A stretch of DNA of 64,000 nt from Hyphomonadaceae bacterium. Its GTDB lineage: Bacteria; Pseudomonadota; Alphaproteobacteria; Caulobacterales; Hyphomonadaceae. Location of the stretch: the NCBI GenBank assembly GCA_028285145.1, contig JANQQC010000065.1:1-64000 (forward strand), in the 5' to 3' direction. Below the pieces are notes generated by a model, which did no database searches, had not been told where the DNA came from, and saw only the letters and a program-made list of their open reading frames with translations. This document shows, one piece after another, positions 20,403 through 30,311 of the stretch (its first letter is position 1; each line of letters opens with the position of its first letter). The translations under genes were made by a program, and so were the position numbers.

Positions 20403-20484
20403 TTGACCCAGGCGTAAAGTGTTGCTCTAACACATCAGTGTTGCCGTTTGGCGACAGGGCTGGGTGGCCTGATGAGAGTGTTGC

Positions 20485-22677
20485 GTGCCGCGTCTGTTGA
20501 ATACCAATCAGGCTAAAACGAGCTGGGCGCTCTTCCAGGGGCTGTTCATCGTTGCAGCCTTGCTGGCGGCCTCAGCCACATTCGTAGCTGTATCCGGCGT
20601 CAGCCCAGCCAATCCGACAGATGGTGGGATGCTTTGGTTGCTCGGGGTCAACATGATCCTGATCGCCGTGCTCGCACGCATCGTGCTGCGCCGGTATCTC
20701 GACATGCGGCGTTCCGACGAGGGCAGGGCATCGGGTCGTCTTGTCCAGCGCTTTCTCTTGCTCTTCAGCCTATCCGCGATCGTACCCGCAGGCATTGTCG
20801 CGATCTTTCTAGGTGCAACGATCACGGCTGGCCTCGACAACTGGTTTGGTGAACGCGTCGATACGATTGTCGAGGAAACTGCGAGCGTTGCGCGCGATAC
20901 CGTAGACACATACATCCAGTCTCTAGAGACGGATTCGCTGCAGGCCATGGCCGACTTTGACGAGACGGTTGAAGGTGGATTGGAAACCGAGTTCCTGACG
21001 GCACAGGTCGCAATCGGCACCTTTTTCGCGGCCTATCTGGTCGATGATCAAGGGCGTTTTGTGAATGAAGCGCGTGCCCAGGACCCATTGCTGTTTCGCG
21101 CGCCGTCAGAAGCAGATCTGGCGGAAGCGAAAGAGGGAGCGGTAGCCCAGACGCTCTATGAGAGGGTTGGACTTGCGACCGCGCTCGTGAAGTCAAACGC
21201 TGCACCGGACCGCTATCTCTACTTCTATCGCGAGTTCGATCCGCAACAGATTGCGCAACTACGCCGCGCTGAGCAGGCGCTGATTGACCTGCGCGAGGCG
21301 CAGGGGCGAAGTGACCGCCTTCAATGGTTGTTCGCTGTTGGCTATGCGCAGATCGCAGCGCTCATTCTGCTCTTGTCCGGCCGGTTTGGGCTTGAAGCCG
21401 CAGGGCAGATTACCGGGCCAATCGGCCGGCTCGCAACGGCAGCCCACTCCGTTCGTGATGGTGACCTTACCGTGCGCGTCGCGCTGCCCGGCGGCCGCGA
21501 TGAACTCTACGCACTGACGCAGTCTTTCAATGGAATGACGGAGCAACTTGCCGAACAGCGAAATGCGCTCATCACGGCACGCGAGGACGCCGAGGACCGC
21601 AGGCAGTTTGTCGAAACGCTGCTGGCTGAAGTTAGCGCAGGCGTGATCAGGACCGATGCTGGACTGGTCGTCAGCCTTGCGAACCGCTCCGCGGAACGGT
21701 TGCTTAACACAGAGTTTTCTCCGGGTCAGAACCTCGCTGACATCGCACCGGACTTCGCGCCTTATGCCAGCAACGCGCTTAGGAGCCGTGCCTCTGTCGA
21801 TACGTCTCTCGAAATCGAACACGACGGCAATGTTCGGCATTTCCGGCTTAAGACCGCGCTTGACCCTGCGGGCGGCTGTGTTCTGACATTTGACGAGACC
21901 ACGGGCCTCGTGAACGCACAGCGGCAGCTGGCCTGGCGCGATGTCGCGCGGCGGATCGCCCATGAGATCAGGAATCCACTAACACCCATCCAGCTTTCCA
22001 CGGAGCGCCTACGCCGCAGGTATCTGAAGCAGGTTGCCGATGATGATGGTGTTTTTGAGCGCTGTCTGGACACGATCCTCCGACAGGTGTCGGACATCGG
22101 CCGCATGGTGGAAGAGTTCTCCAATTTCGCCCGCATGCCCAAGCCGACAGTTGCGCCTTTCCATCTTGGGGCGCTTCTTGAGCGGACCGGATTTGCGCAG
22201 GGAATGGTGTCACCTGATCTAAAAATTGAGGTGACGGGGGTAGATGAGGCACCGCACTACCAGGGCGACGAGAGACTACTCGGTCAGGCCTTTGGAAATC
22301 TGATCAAGAACGCTGTCCAAGCCATTGAGAGCCAGCCGGAAGATGACGAACGTGGTGGCCACATCCGCGTTGATGTCAGCCGTCGCGCAGGCGGCGTTGA
22401 AATCGTGATCGAGGACAACGGCCCGGGCTTTCCGCAGGAGGCGCGGGACAAGCTGTTGGAACCGTATGTCACCACGAAGGAAAAAGGGGCAGGCCTCGGT
22501 CTGGCGATCGTGAACCGAATCATCATGGATCACGGTGGTTCGATTTCACTTCAGAACCGGACGGATGGGCTGAGGGGAGCGCGAGTCGGCATCTTGTTGC
22601 CGGATAATCCATCAGGGGAAGTTGCGATCCCCATCGAAAACGCTTCAGGCGAACGCCTTGAAGATGCGCATGTGTAG
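20485..22677 (+). CDS. ntrY: Membrane sensor kinase NtrY
   Basis: Histidine kinase of the NtrYX system, linked to nitrogen and redox/oxygen signalling in alphaproteobacteria. The 730 residues have three N-terminal membrane segments (about 10-35, 47-67, 90-112) and a periplasmic loop. A fourth segment (about 285-307), HAMP (about 310-365) and PAS (about 380-480) follow. HisKA carries the phosphorylated His493 in IAHEIRNPLTPIQLSTERL, and HATPase_c has NLIKNAVQAIE, DNGPGFP and KGAGLGLAIVNRI. The start is GTG; no in-frame ATG fits. An 82-base gap from ntrC contains a GTGTT/AACAC hairpin without a T-tract, so partial independence of transcription is possible. Confidence 0.94.
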   Translation: MPRLLNTNQAKTSWALFQGLFIVAALLAASATFVAVSGVSPANPTDGGMLWLLGVNMILIAVLARIVLRRYLDMRRSDEGRASGRLVQRFLLLFSLSAIVPAGIVAIFLGATITAGLDNWFGERVDTIVEETASVARDTVDTYIQSLETDSLQAMADFDETVEGGLETEFLTAQVAIGTFFAAYLVDDQGRFVNEARAQDPLLFRAPSEADLAEAKEGAVAQTLYERVGLATALVKSNAAPDRYLYFYREFDPQQIAQLRRAEQALIDLREAQGRSDRLQWLFAVGYAQIAALILLLSGRFGLEAAGQITGPIGRLATAAHSVRDGDLTVRVALPGGRDELYALTQSFNGMTEQLAEQRNALITAREDAEDRRQFVETLLAEVSAGVIRTDAGLVVSLANRSAERLLNTEFSPGQNLADIAPDFAPYASNALRSRASVDTSLEIEHDGNVRHFRLKTALDPAGGCVLTFDETTGLVNAQRQLAWRDVARRIAHEIRNPLTPIQLSTERLRRRYLKQVADDDGVFERCLDTILRQVSDIGRMVEEFSNFARMPKPTVAPFHLGALLERTGFAQGMVSPDLKIEVTGVDEAPHYQGDERLLGQAFGNLIKNAVQAIESQPEDDERGGHIRVDVSRRAGGVEIVIEDNGPGFPQEARDKLLEPYVTTKEKGAGLGLAIVNRIIMDHGGSISLQNRTDGLRGARVGILLPDNPSGEVAIPIENASGERLEDAHV

Positions 22678-22688
22678 AGGAGCCGCCC

Positions 22689-24074
22689 ATGGCGAATGAC
22701 ATTCTTGTTGTTGATGACGAACCCGATATCCGGGAGTTGATCGCTGGTGTCCTTGAGGATGAGGGTTATGGGGTCCGCACAGCCGCTACTGCAGAGACAG
22801 CGCTCGATGAGGTTCGTCGCCGCGCGCCGGGGCTCGTGGTGCTTGATGTCTGGCTTCAGGGCAGTGGCATGGATGGCCTTTCGCTGCTGAAGTATCTCAA
22901 ATCCATTGATCCTCTACTGCCCGTCATCGTCATCAGTGGGCACGGCAATATCGAGACGGCGGTGGCCGCCATCCGCCGTGGGGCCTACGACTTCATCGAA
23001 AAGCCGTTCAAGACAGACCGCTTACTTCATCTCGTTGAGCGGGCGCTTGAGTCTGCCGCGCTCAAGCGAGAGAATGAGTCTTTGCGGACCAAGGCCGTCG
23101 CAAGCGAGAGTTGGATTGGCGAAAGCCATGCGACCTCGCTGCTTCGCGCCTCCCTCGAAAAAGTCGCGCCGACGAATTCGCGGGTCCTGATTACTGGCCC
23201 TGCGGGCGTTGGAAAGGAACTCGCCGCTCGGCTTGTCCATCAACAGTCACAGCGACGGGAAGGGCCGTTCGTCGTCGTGAACGCGGCGAGTATCGCGCCG
23301 GACCAGATGGAACACGCCTTGTTTGGCGCAGAAGACAATGAGGGTAAGCCGACCCGGATCGGTTTCTTTGAGCAGGCGCATAATGGAACGCTTCTGCTTG
23401 ATGAGATAGCCGACATGCCGCTTGGCACGCAGAACAAGATCCTGCGGGTTCTTACCGAGCAGAGTTTCCAGAGAGTCGGTGGCTCTGCGGACGTGAAGGT
23501 CGATGTGCGGGTCATGTCCGCGACGACGAAGGATCTGATGGCGCAGATCGCGGAGAACCAGTTCCGCGAGGATCTGTACTATCGGCTCAGCGTTGTCCCT
23601 CTTGAAGTCCCATCACTCGCCGAGCGCCGCGATGATATTCCGGCGCTGGTTGAGCATTTCTCTGCTCGGATCGCCGATTCCTCCGGCCTGGCCCCGCGTG
23701 CCTTCTCGCAGGAGGCCGTCGCTGTGCTTCAGTCCATGGAATGGCCGGGAAACATTCGCCAGCTGCGCAACGTCGTCGAGCGGATCATGATCCTGTCGCC
23801 GGCTGACACCGATCGCCCAATCAGCGTCGATGAACTGCCCAAGGACACAGCGAGTGCTGGAACGGCTGCGCAAGTAGGTTCCGCCGATCTGGTCGGTCTG
23901 TCGCTGCGGGAGGCACGCGAACAGTTCGAACGGGAATATTTGTCGCTTCAGATCACCCGGTTTAACGGAAATATTTCGCGAACGGCGCAATTCATTGGAA
24001 TGGAGCGGTCTGCTCTGCACCGAAAATTAAAGGCTCTTGGGGTTCAATCAGCACAAGCTCGCCAGGACAGCTAA
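22689..24074 (+). CDS. ntrX: Response regulator NtrX
   Basis: Partner of NtrY. The 461 residues have a receiver (Asp53 in VLDVWLQGSG), an AAA+ domain (Walker A GPAGVGKE at 170-177; Walker B TLLLDEIADMP) and a C-terminal Fis-like helix-turn-helix (NGNISRTAQFIGMERSALHR). As in other alphaproteobacterial NtrX proteins, the GAFTGA loop is absent: LFG is followed by AEDNEGKPTRIG. It is therefore unlikely to activate sigma54 polymerase in the classical way. GGAG lies before the ATG; trkA starts one base after the stop. Confidence 0.95.
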   Translation: MANDILVVDDEPDIRELIAGVLEDEGYGVRTAATAETALDEVRRRAPGLVVLDVWLQGSGMDGLSLLKYLKSIDPLLPVIVISGHGNIETAVAAIRRGAYDFIEKPFKTDRLLHLVERALESAALKRENESLRTKAVASESWIGESHATSLLRASLEKVAPTNSRVLITGPAGVGKELAARLVHQQSQRREGPFVVVNAASIAPDQMEHALFGAEDNEGKPTRIGFFEQAHNGTLLLDEIADMPLGTQNKILRVLTEQSFQRVGGSADVKVDVRVMSATTKDLMAQIAENQFREDLYYRLSVVPLEVPSLAERRDDIPALVEHFSARIADSSGLAPRAFSQEAVAVLQSMEWPGNIRQLRNVVERIMILSPADTDRPISVDELPKDTASAGTAAQVGSADLVGLSLREAREQFEREYLSLQITRFNGNISRTAQFIGMERSALHRKLKALGVQSAQARQDS

Positions 24075-24075
24075 C

Positions 24076-25449
24076 ATGCGCGTACTCATTTGCGGTGCCG
24101 GCCGGGTCGGGCAGGGGATTGCCCGCCGACTTGCCCAGGAAAAGCACGACGTCACCATTGTCGATGCTGATTCTGAGCTGGTGGACCGCGTGTCGACAGA
24201 ATTAGACGTTCGCGGCCTTGCCGGGCACGCTGCTCATCCTGACGTGCTGAAGAGTGCTGGTGCGGCTGATGCCGAGATGATCATCGCGGTCACGTACTAC
24301 GATGAAATCAACATGGTGATCTGCCAGATCGCGCACACGCTTTTTGCAGTTCCCACCAAGATCGCGCGTGTACGGGCTCAGGCCTATCTCGACGCGAGCT
24401 GGAAAAACCTCTTTTCGCGGGAAGGCCTGCCCATTGATGTCGTGATCTCGCCTGAGATTGCCGTCGGTGACGCCATCCTGCAGCGTTTCCTTACGCCCGG
24501 CGCAGTCATGAGCGCGACCTTTGGCAAAGGCAAAGTCCAGGTGCTGGGTATGGAGATTGGGGATCAGAGCCCGCTCGTGGAGACGGCTCTGGATCAGGTT
24601 GCAGACCTGTTCCCGGATCTCTCAGCCCGTGTGATCGGGATCGGTCGTGGGGAGGTTGTGCATGCGCCGAGATCAAACGATCGACTCTCTGTCGGAGATC
24701 GCGCCTACGTCGCCGTTAACGAGGCCCACATCTCTCGCGTGACGGAGATATTCAGCCCGGACCAGAAAGAGCTGAAGCACGTCGTCATCGTTGGCGGCGG
24801 CAATGTCGGTGTCTACGTGGCCGAGATGCTCGAAAAGCGCAGTTCGCTGCGTGTGAGGCTGATTGAGCTGGACCCGGACCAGGCCGAGAAAGCCGTTCGG
24901 CGGCTGAAACGTACAATCGTTATCAGCGGAGACGGGCTCGATCCGAACATCCTCGAAGAGGCTGGCGCGGCAAATGCCGACTTTGTCATTAGCATCACCG
25001 ATGATGACAAGACCAACCTGCTCATTTCGAGCTTGTCCAAGCGGATTGGAGCCTCCCGCACATTGGCGCTGGTCAATTCAGTCGAACTGGCGGCCCTCAG
25101 TCGCGAGATGAGCGTAGACGCCGTGCTTGATCCGCGCGCGCTCACCGTCTCGCAAATCCTGCTACGGATGCGTCGGGGTCGGATTCTTTCGCTGCAGTCG
25201 CTTGAAGACGGAGCCGCCGAGATTGCTGAGGGCGTGATCTTGGATGCGTCACCGTTGAAGGGCGAGCATTTGGGTTACGATGATCTGCCGGAGGGGATAA
25301 CGGCCGCCGCCATCGTTAGGGGAGAGGCGGTGATATTCCCGAAGCAGGATACCGTTGTCCGGACCGATGATCGGGTGATCGTCTTCTTCGAGAAGAACCA
25401 AACTCGCAAAGTGGAGCAGTTCTTCCGCGTCAGTCCGGACTTCTTCTAG
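24076..25449 (+). CDS. trkA: Trk potassium uptake regulator TrkA
   Basis: Peripheral NAD(H)/ATP-binding subunit gating the TrkH channel. The 457 residues contain two RCK modules. The first has MRVLICGAGRVGQGIARRL and the second HVVIVGGGNVGVYVAEML near residue 235; each is followed by a TrkA-C domain. I chose ATG at 24076 because it begins exactly at the Rossmann glycine motif; an in-frame ATG at 24037 inside ntrX lacks support. It is co-transcribed with ntrX and trkH, the usual alphaproteobacterial order. Confidence 0.96.
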   Translation: MRVLICGAGRVGQGIARRLAQEKHDVTIVDADSELVDRVSTELDVRGLAGHAAHPDVLKSAGAADAEMIIAVTYYDEINMVICQIAHTLFAVPTKIARVRAQAYLDASWKNLFSREGLPIDVVISPEIAVGDAILQRFLTPGAVMSATFGKGKVQVLGMEIGDQSPLVETALDQVADLFPDLSARVIGIGRGEVVHAPRSNDRLSVGDRAYVAVNEAHISRVTEIFSPDQKELKHVVIVGGGNVGVYVAEMLEKRSSLRVRLIELDPDQAEKAVRRLKRTIVISGDGLDPNILEEAGAANADFVISITDDDKTNLLISSLSKRIGASRTLALVNSVELAALSREMSVDAVLDPRALTVSQILLRMRRGRILSLQSLEDGAAEIAEGVILDASPLKGEHLGYDDLPEGITAAAIVRGEAVIFPKQDTVVRTDDRVIVFFEKNQTRKVEQFFRVSPDFF

Positions 25450-25475
25450 CGCGGCCACGCTGCTAGTTCCTGACA

Positions 25476-26879
25476 ATGAACTATCCGTCTGTCTTCCGGG
25501 TTCTTTCGGCGCTTTACGGCGGGTTTGCAGCGCTCTTGGTCCTGCCCCTGATCGTTGCCATAGGGTTTGGCGAAAGACCTCAGATCGCTTCTCTGTCGAT
25601 CACCCTGCTCATCACCAGCGTCGTGGCTGCTTCGGTGTTCCTGCTCACTGGAAAGCCGCGCCGTCATGCACGCCCAACGGATGGGCTCGGCGTGGCTATT
25701 CTTTGGTGGATCGCCGCTCCGATTGCTGCGGCCCCGCCATTCGTGCTTGGTGCCGCCGGAACATCTGTTATCAGCGCGATCCACGAGGCGGCCTCGTGCC
25801 TGACGACTGCGGGCCATTCTGTCGTGGAAATCGGTGATGGTGGCTGGCCGAGATCTTTGATTGTCTATCGCGGTATCCTCCATCTCATCGGTGCCTGGAT
25901 GACGGTAACGATCGCCGCTAGTGTGTTCGCCGCAATCAATCTCGGCGGCCCCGGCATCCACCGCACCGACCTGTTCACGATCCCCGATGACAACTTTTTT
26001 GGTGCCGTGCCACGTGTTGGGTCGGCGGTCGCCTGGATGCTTTCGCTGCTGATACTCGGCACCTTCTCCGCGCTTATCCTCACCGGTGTTCCGGGTACGA
26101 CCGCGCTGACGACCGCGATCAGCATCGCGACCACAGGGTCCGTCGATCCTGGCATGGCTTTCGTATCGCTGACGCCATTGGCTGAATTCGTTGTCTTCGT
26201 TGGCCTTATGTCGTCGGCACTCGGCCTTGGCGTACTACTCGACGTTCGCAAAGGCCGCTTTTTGACGGCGTTGCGAGATCCTGAAACGCTAATGCTCGGG
26301 CTTATCGTCGGGCTCGTGTCCGCAGCTTGCATCGCTGTTGGTGTGTCGGTTTGGCCGGCCATATCGTGGGCGGCATCTGCGGTCGCGACCGCCAGTCCCA
26401 CGGCAGCCGGAGCGGCTTTGCAGGCCGACCTGCCAATCAGCTTCGTGCTCGTTCCGGCCATGATCGGCGGTGCGGCGCTCTCGACCGCAGGCGGCGTAAC
26501 GCTCGCGCGTGTTTTCGTGCTCTCAAGACGTGCCGGGCTGGAGTTTTCGAGGCTGGGATACCCGCAATCGATGATGTCATTCGTGTTTCGGGGGCGAAAA
26601 CAGCCTCAGAGCGCGGTAATCGGCGTTTGGGTCTACCTCGTTGGCTACATCGCGGCGGCGTTTTTGGCGATCTTGGGCTTTGCGTTCCTGAATGTGCCAT
26701 TCGAGAGCTCAACACTTGCCGCTATTGGTGCATTGTCGAACTCCGGTGCGCTTGTGGAACAGGCCACGCTGTTGTTCGACTTCCCGATGCATGCGCTCGC
26801 AATTGCTTGTCTCATCGTTGGCCGATTGGAGATTCTGGCGCTTTTGCCTGCCCTGAACCGGTCATTCTGGCGCGGCTAA
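25476..26879 (+). CDS. trkH: Trk-family potassium uptake protein (TrkH/TrkG)
   Basis: Inner-membrane K+ translocating subunit. The 467 residues are strongly hydrophobic with about ten membrane segments and pseudo-fourfold pore loops: [28 protein letters not shown] and [11 protein letters not shown]. These loops are divergent from the textbook TTTGA filter, so ion preference (K+ versus Na+) cannot be settled by eye. It lies 26 bases after trkA. Confidence 0.9.
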   Translation: MNYPSVFRVLSALYGGFAALLVLPLIVAIGFGERPQIASLSITLLITSVVAASVFLLTGKPRRHARPTDGLGVAILWWIAAPIAAAPPFVLGAAGTSVISAIHEAASCLTTAGHSVVEIGDGGWPRSLIVYRGILHLIGAWMTVTIAASVFAAINLGGPGIHRTDLFTIPDDNFFGAVPRVGSAVAWMLSLLILGTFSALILTGVPGTTALTTAISIATTGSVDPGMAFVSLTPLAEFVVFVGLMSSALGLGVLLDVRKGRFLTALRDPETLMLGLIVGLVSAACIAVGVSVWPAISWAASAVATASPTAAGAALQADLPISFVLVPAMIGGAALSTAGGVTLARVFVLSRRAGLEFSRLGYPQSMMSFVFRGRKQPQSAVIGVWVYLVGYIAAAFLAILGFAFLNVPFESSTLAAIGALSNSGALVEQATLLFDFPMHALAIACLIVGRLEILALLPALNRSFWRG

Positions 26880-26958
26880 TGTTGGGATTGCAATGACGGG
26901 TTGCCATATCGGCCCAATACTATTAGCCGAACTAGAAAATATAAAAGGGCCAGACAAA

Positions 26959-27219
26959 ATGTCGTCCGAAAAGAAACAACACCTTCAAGACGCGTTTTTG
27001 AATGCGGTTCGTAAGTCGAAAACGCCGCTCACAATATTCCTCGTCAACGGCGTGAAGCTGCAAGGCGTCGTCACCTGGTTTGACAATTTTTGTGTTCTCT
27101 TGCGCGGCGATGGCCGCCCCCCACAACTCGTTTACAAGCATGCGATCTCGACGATCGCGCCGAACGCTCATGTTCAGCTGTTCGACGAAGAGAGCGCCGG
27201 ATCGGGCGACGCTGATTGA
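26959..27219 (+). CDS. hfq: RNA chaperone Hfq
   Basis: Hexameric Sm-like RNA chaperone promoting small RNA-mRNA pairing. The 86 residues include Sm1 ([22 protein letters not shown]) and Sm2 ([13 protein letters not shown]), followed by a short acidic tail. The in-frame start 66 bases upstream is rejected because [19 protein letters not shown] is the usual Hfq N-terminus. The stop overlaps the hflX start (TTGA), matching the common hfq-hflX pair. Confidence 0.97.
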   Translation: MSSEKKQHLQDAFLNAVRKSKTPLTIFLVNGVKLQGVVTWFDNFCVLLRGDGRPPQLVYKHAISTIAPNAHVQLFDEESAGSGDAD

Positions 27220-28529
27220 ACGATCTGCAGGCGACTGACGCACAGGCTTCTGACACCGTTGGCGTCGTTATCCCATGGTTTGATGGTGAACCGTCAATAA
27301 CCGACGAGCGGATCGCTGAGACACGCGGTCTGGTGGACGCGCTCGGCAGCCCGCTCGCGTTTATTGAGGATGTCCGCGTCCGCAAGAGAACGCCGTCCCA
27401 TCTTTTCACCGGCGGTTTGGTTGAGCGCTTCGCGGAACAGCTGAAAGCGGCATCTGCCGGGCTTCTTGTTGTCGACAGCGCGCTGACGCCCATCCAGCAA
27501 CGCAACCTTGAGCGAGATCTTCAGGTAAAGGTGATCGACCGGACGGGTCTTATTCTCGAGATCTTTGGATTGAGAGCGCAAACCAAGGAAGGTGTCATTC
27601 AGGTCGAACTGGCGCGCCTTCTCTATGAGCGCTCCCGGCTGGTGCGCACGTGGACCCACCTTGAGCGCCAACGTGGTGGGCGAGGCTTCCTGGCGGGTCC
27701 CGGTGAGTCTCAGCTGGAAGCCGACAGGCGTATGCTCGACCGTCGACTAAAGAGCTTGAGAGCCGATCTCGATGCAGTGAAGAAAACCCGTCAGCTGCAG
27801 CGCGCTGGAAGGCGGCGTTCCGGCACGCCGACCGTAGCGCTCGTCGGATACACCAATGCTGGCAAGTCGACGCTCTTCAACGCGTTGACGAGTGCGGACG
27901 CGTTCGCTCAGGACATGCCATTTGCGACGCTTGATCCAATCATCCGTCGGATAGAGCTGCCGTCTATCGGCGAAGCGGCACTGGTCGACACAGTGGGCTT
28001 CATCACAGACCTGCCAACGCACTTGATCGACAGCTTCCAGGCGACGCTTGAAGAAGCGCTTGATGCGGATCTGATTGTACACGTCCGCGACCGCTCGTCT
28101 GATGTGGATCACGAGCAGCGAGATGATGTCATGCACGTTCTCACGCAATTGGAAGAGTCCAGCGGGCGTCCGCTGCCTACTATGATTGAGGCATGGAACA
28201 AGTCCGATTTACTCCCGCCTGACAAAGCCACGGCGCTTCAGATCGCAGCGAAGGAGTCGGATCCGCCAGCCTGCCTCCTGTCAGCCGAGACCGGTACTGG
28301 CGTACGAGAGCTTGTTCGGATGATCGAGCGCGAGTTGACCCGTGGGTCGGACGTACGACAGTACCGGATGACGACTTCTGACGGTGAAGCGCGCGCCTGG
28401 CTCTATCAGAATGCTGAAGTGCTTGAGGATGAGGTGGAGAGAGACACCGATTTGCTTTTGACGGTGCGGATTGAGCGCGAACGCGATGTGCAGTTTCTGA
28501 AGCGATTTCCGTCGGCAGAGGTCATCTAG
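27216..28529 (+). CDS. hflX: Ribosome-associated GTPase HflX
   Basis: GTPase that splits stalled or heat-damaged ribosomes. The 437 residues contain an N-terminal HflX domain (about 1-190, with [17 protein letters not shown]) and a G domain (G1 [10 protein letters not shown]3 DTVGF, G4 NKSD). The start is TTG, overlapping the hfq stop by four bases. No better ATG exists nearby and the coupling supports it. The stop is shared with mazG as CTAG on the opposite strand. Confidence 0.95.
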   Translation: MNDLQATDAQASDTVGVVIPWFDGEPSITDERIAETRGLVDALGSPLAFIEDVRVRKRTPSHLFTGGLVERFAEQLKAASAGLLVVDSALTPIQQRNLERDLQVKVIDRTGLILEIFGLRAQTKEGVIQVELARLLYERSRLVRTWTHLERQRGGRGFLAGPGESQLEADRRMLDRRLKSLRADLDAVKKTRQLQRAGRRRSGTPTVALVGYTNAGKSTLFNALTSADAFAQDMPFATLDPIIRRIELPSIGEAALVDTVGFITDLPTHLIDSFQATLEEALDADLIVHVRDRSSDVDHEQRDDVMHVLTQLEESSGRPLPTMIEAWNKSDLLPPDKATALQIAAKESDPPACLLSAETGTGVRELVRMIERELTRGSDVRQYRMTTSDGEARAWLYQNAEVLEDEVERDTDLLLTVRIERERDVQFLKRFPSAEVI

Positions 28530-29371
28530 GCCTGCTCACGAGATTTCACGAGTGTCCAGAGAGCCTCCTGCGCGTCGAGGTCGAGGTCAGCAAAAGCTTC
28601 TCCGCGTTCAGTTGCAGCAGATTCCATTTCTCTGAAGCGTCGGCTGAACTTGTCATTGGCGCGTCGAAGCGCCTGTTCCGGATCGACATCCAACCGTCGT
28701 GCAAGGTTCGCAGCGACAAACAGCAAGTCTCCGATCTCATCCTCGATCTTCTCACGATCGCCGTCGGCGATCGCCTCCCGCACTTCATCTGTCTCCTCGG
28801 ACAGCTTACCAAAGATCTGATCGGGTTCAGTCCAGTCAAAACCGGTACGGGCGGCGCGCTTCTGGAGTTTTTCGGCGCGCAGAAGGGCTGGCAGGGCGAG
28901 GGCGACGCCGTCGAGGGCGCTGGTGGCTTCCTGGCGGGCATTGGTGGCTTTCTGTTGGCGTTCGGCCGCCTTGACCTGCTCCCAAGCATCCGTCTGTTCC
29001 TCAGCCGATCTCTGGTCAGCTTCTCCGAAGACGTGCGGATGACGCCTCGTCATTTTCTCGCAGATGCCGGCGACGACGTCTTCGACAGAGAACGCCTGCT
29101 GCTCCGATGCCATCTGGCTGTGGAACACGACTTGGAACAGAAGGTCGCCCAACTCGTCGCGAAGATCGGTCATGTCGCCACGGTCGATGGCGTCGCTGAC
29201 CTCGTAGGCTTCCTCGATCGTGTACGGCGCGATCGTCTTGAAGGTTTGCTCGACGTCCCAAGGACATCCATTCTCGGGATCGCGCAGCCGCCTCATGATG
29301 TTAACGAGCTCTGAAAACCGGTCGCTGGCGAGGGGGGAAGGGGTATTATCTGGCACGCGCGTGCTACTCAT
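28526..29371 (-). CDS. mazG: Nucleoside triphosphate pyrophosphohydrolase MazG
   Basis: All-alpha NTP pyrophosphohydrolase thought to clean nucleotide pools and lower ppGpp during stress. The 281 residues hold two MazG repeats. The first begins at RLRDPENGCPWDVEQTF with the EExxD-type metal site EEAYEVSDAID and DELGDLLFQVVFH. The second has EETDEVREAI and DEIGDLLFVAANLARRL. ATG at 29371 has an upstream GGAAG; a longer in-frame start lacks family support. It faces hflX convergently. Confidence 0.95.
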   Translation of the reverse strand: MSSTRVPDNTPSPLASDRFSELVNIMRRLRDPENGCPWDVEQTFKTIAPYTIEEAYEVSDAIDRGDMTDLRDELGDLLFQVVFHSQMASEQQAFSVEDVVAGICEKMTRRHPHVFGEADQRSAEEQTDAWEQVKAAERQQKATNARQEATSALDGVALALPALLRAEKLQKRAARTGFDWTEPDQIFGKLSEETDEVREAIADGDREKIEDEIGDLLFVAANLARRLDVDPEQALRRANDKFSRRFREMESAATERGEAFADLDLDAQEALWTLVKSREQA

Positions 29372-29486
29372 TGTTCGGGCTTCCTGTGGTTCGGTGCATC
29401 GGCCGAATTCGGCGCGCGGCTTTGATGCTGGTGTGGATAACTGGGACATCATCGAGACCCTCAATACACAATTCGCATAATCATCA

Positions 29487-30311
29487 TTATGGGAAATCGG
29501 GTTTCGCTTCGATCTGAATGGTCATACCGTCATAACCGGGCCTGACATGATCCGGCAGCTCCTTGCAGAGCGTCGCATAATCCATGTCGATATGGAGATT
29601 CGTCAGAATCGCCGATTTCGGCTCCAGCATCGAAATCCACTCCAACGCCTGGTCCAGATGTGCATGCGTCGGGTGTGGCGTGCGTCGCAGCGCATCGATG
29701 ACGAGGACCTCTACCCCCTTCAGATGATCCTTCGTTTGATCCGGTAGCGCGCTCACATCATTGCAGTAAGCGAGTCCGCCAATGCGAAAACCAAGCGACT
29801 GGATTGGGCCGTGCTCCTGCAGGAGCGGCATCAACGAGATCTCGCCGGCGGCTCCGTTAATCGAGAACGGCTCATAGGCGTTGATCCGGTTCAACTCTTT
29901 CAGAATTGCCGGATAGCCCGCCTCGCCCTCGAAGCAGTATCTGAACTTCGGGATCAGCGTCCGTGCTGTCGCATCATCCATATGCACGCGAACCTGCTGG
30001 CGCATGTTGATTGCGATGACACGCAAGTCGTCGAGCCCGTGGGTCTGATCTGCATGATCATGCGTGAAGACGACTGCATCCAGACGTCCAACCTGTGCAT
30101 CAAGAAGCTGCTCGCGAAGATCGGGCGAAGTGTCGATGAGGACGCGTGTGGCATCCCGAGTGGCTGGATCAACCTTCTCGACAAGAGCCGAGCATCGCCT
30201 GCGGCGGTTCTTTGGCTGGTTCGGGTCGCAGTCACCCCAATCATTTCCGATGCGCGGGACACCACCTGACGAGCCCGTCCCCAAAAGCGTGAATTGCAGG
30301 CTGGAGCTCAT
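29487..30311 (-). CDS. MBL-fold metallo-hydrolase (PhnP-like)
   Basis: A 274-residue metallo-beta-lactamase-fold phosphodiesterase-like protein. Visible features are the N-terminal LLGTGSSGGVPRIGNDWGDC and the metal-binding HxHxDH variant THDHADQTHGLDD. The substrate is unknown; the PhnP family cleaves cyclic phosphodiesters. The start overlaps the tatD stop as ATGA, so the two are translationally coupled, a pairing usual in alphaproteobacteria. Confidence 0.88.
   Translation of the reverse strand: MSSSLQFTLLGTGSSGGVPRIGNDWGDCDPNQPKNRRRRCSALVEKVDPATRDATRVLIDTSPDLREQLLDAQVGRLDAVVFTHDHADQTHGLDDLRVIAINMRQQVRVHMDDATARTLIPKFRYCFEGEAGYPAILKELNRINAYEPFSINGAAGEISLMPLLQEHGPIQSLGFRIGGLAYCNDVSALPDQTKDHLKGVEVLVIDALRRTPHPTHAHLDQALEWISMLEPKSAILTNLHIDMDYATLCKELPDHVRPGYDGMTIQIEAKPDFP

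Noticed and set aside
20403-20484. Inverted repeat in the ntrC-ntrY gap as an NtrC site or terminator
   Set aside because: GTGTT/AACAC has neither the TGCAC-type NtrC dyad nor a T-tract.
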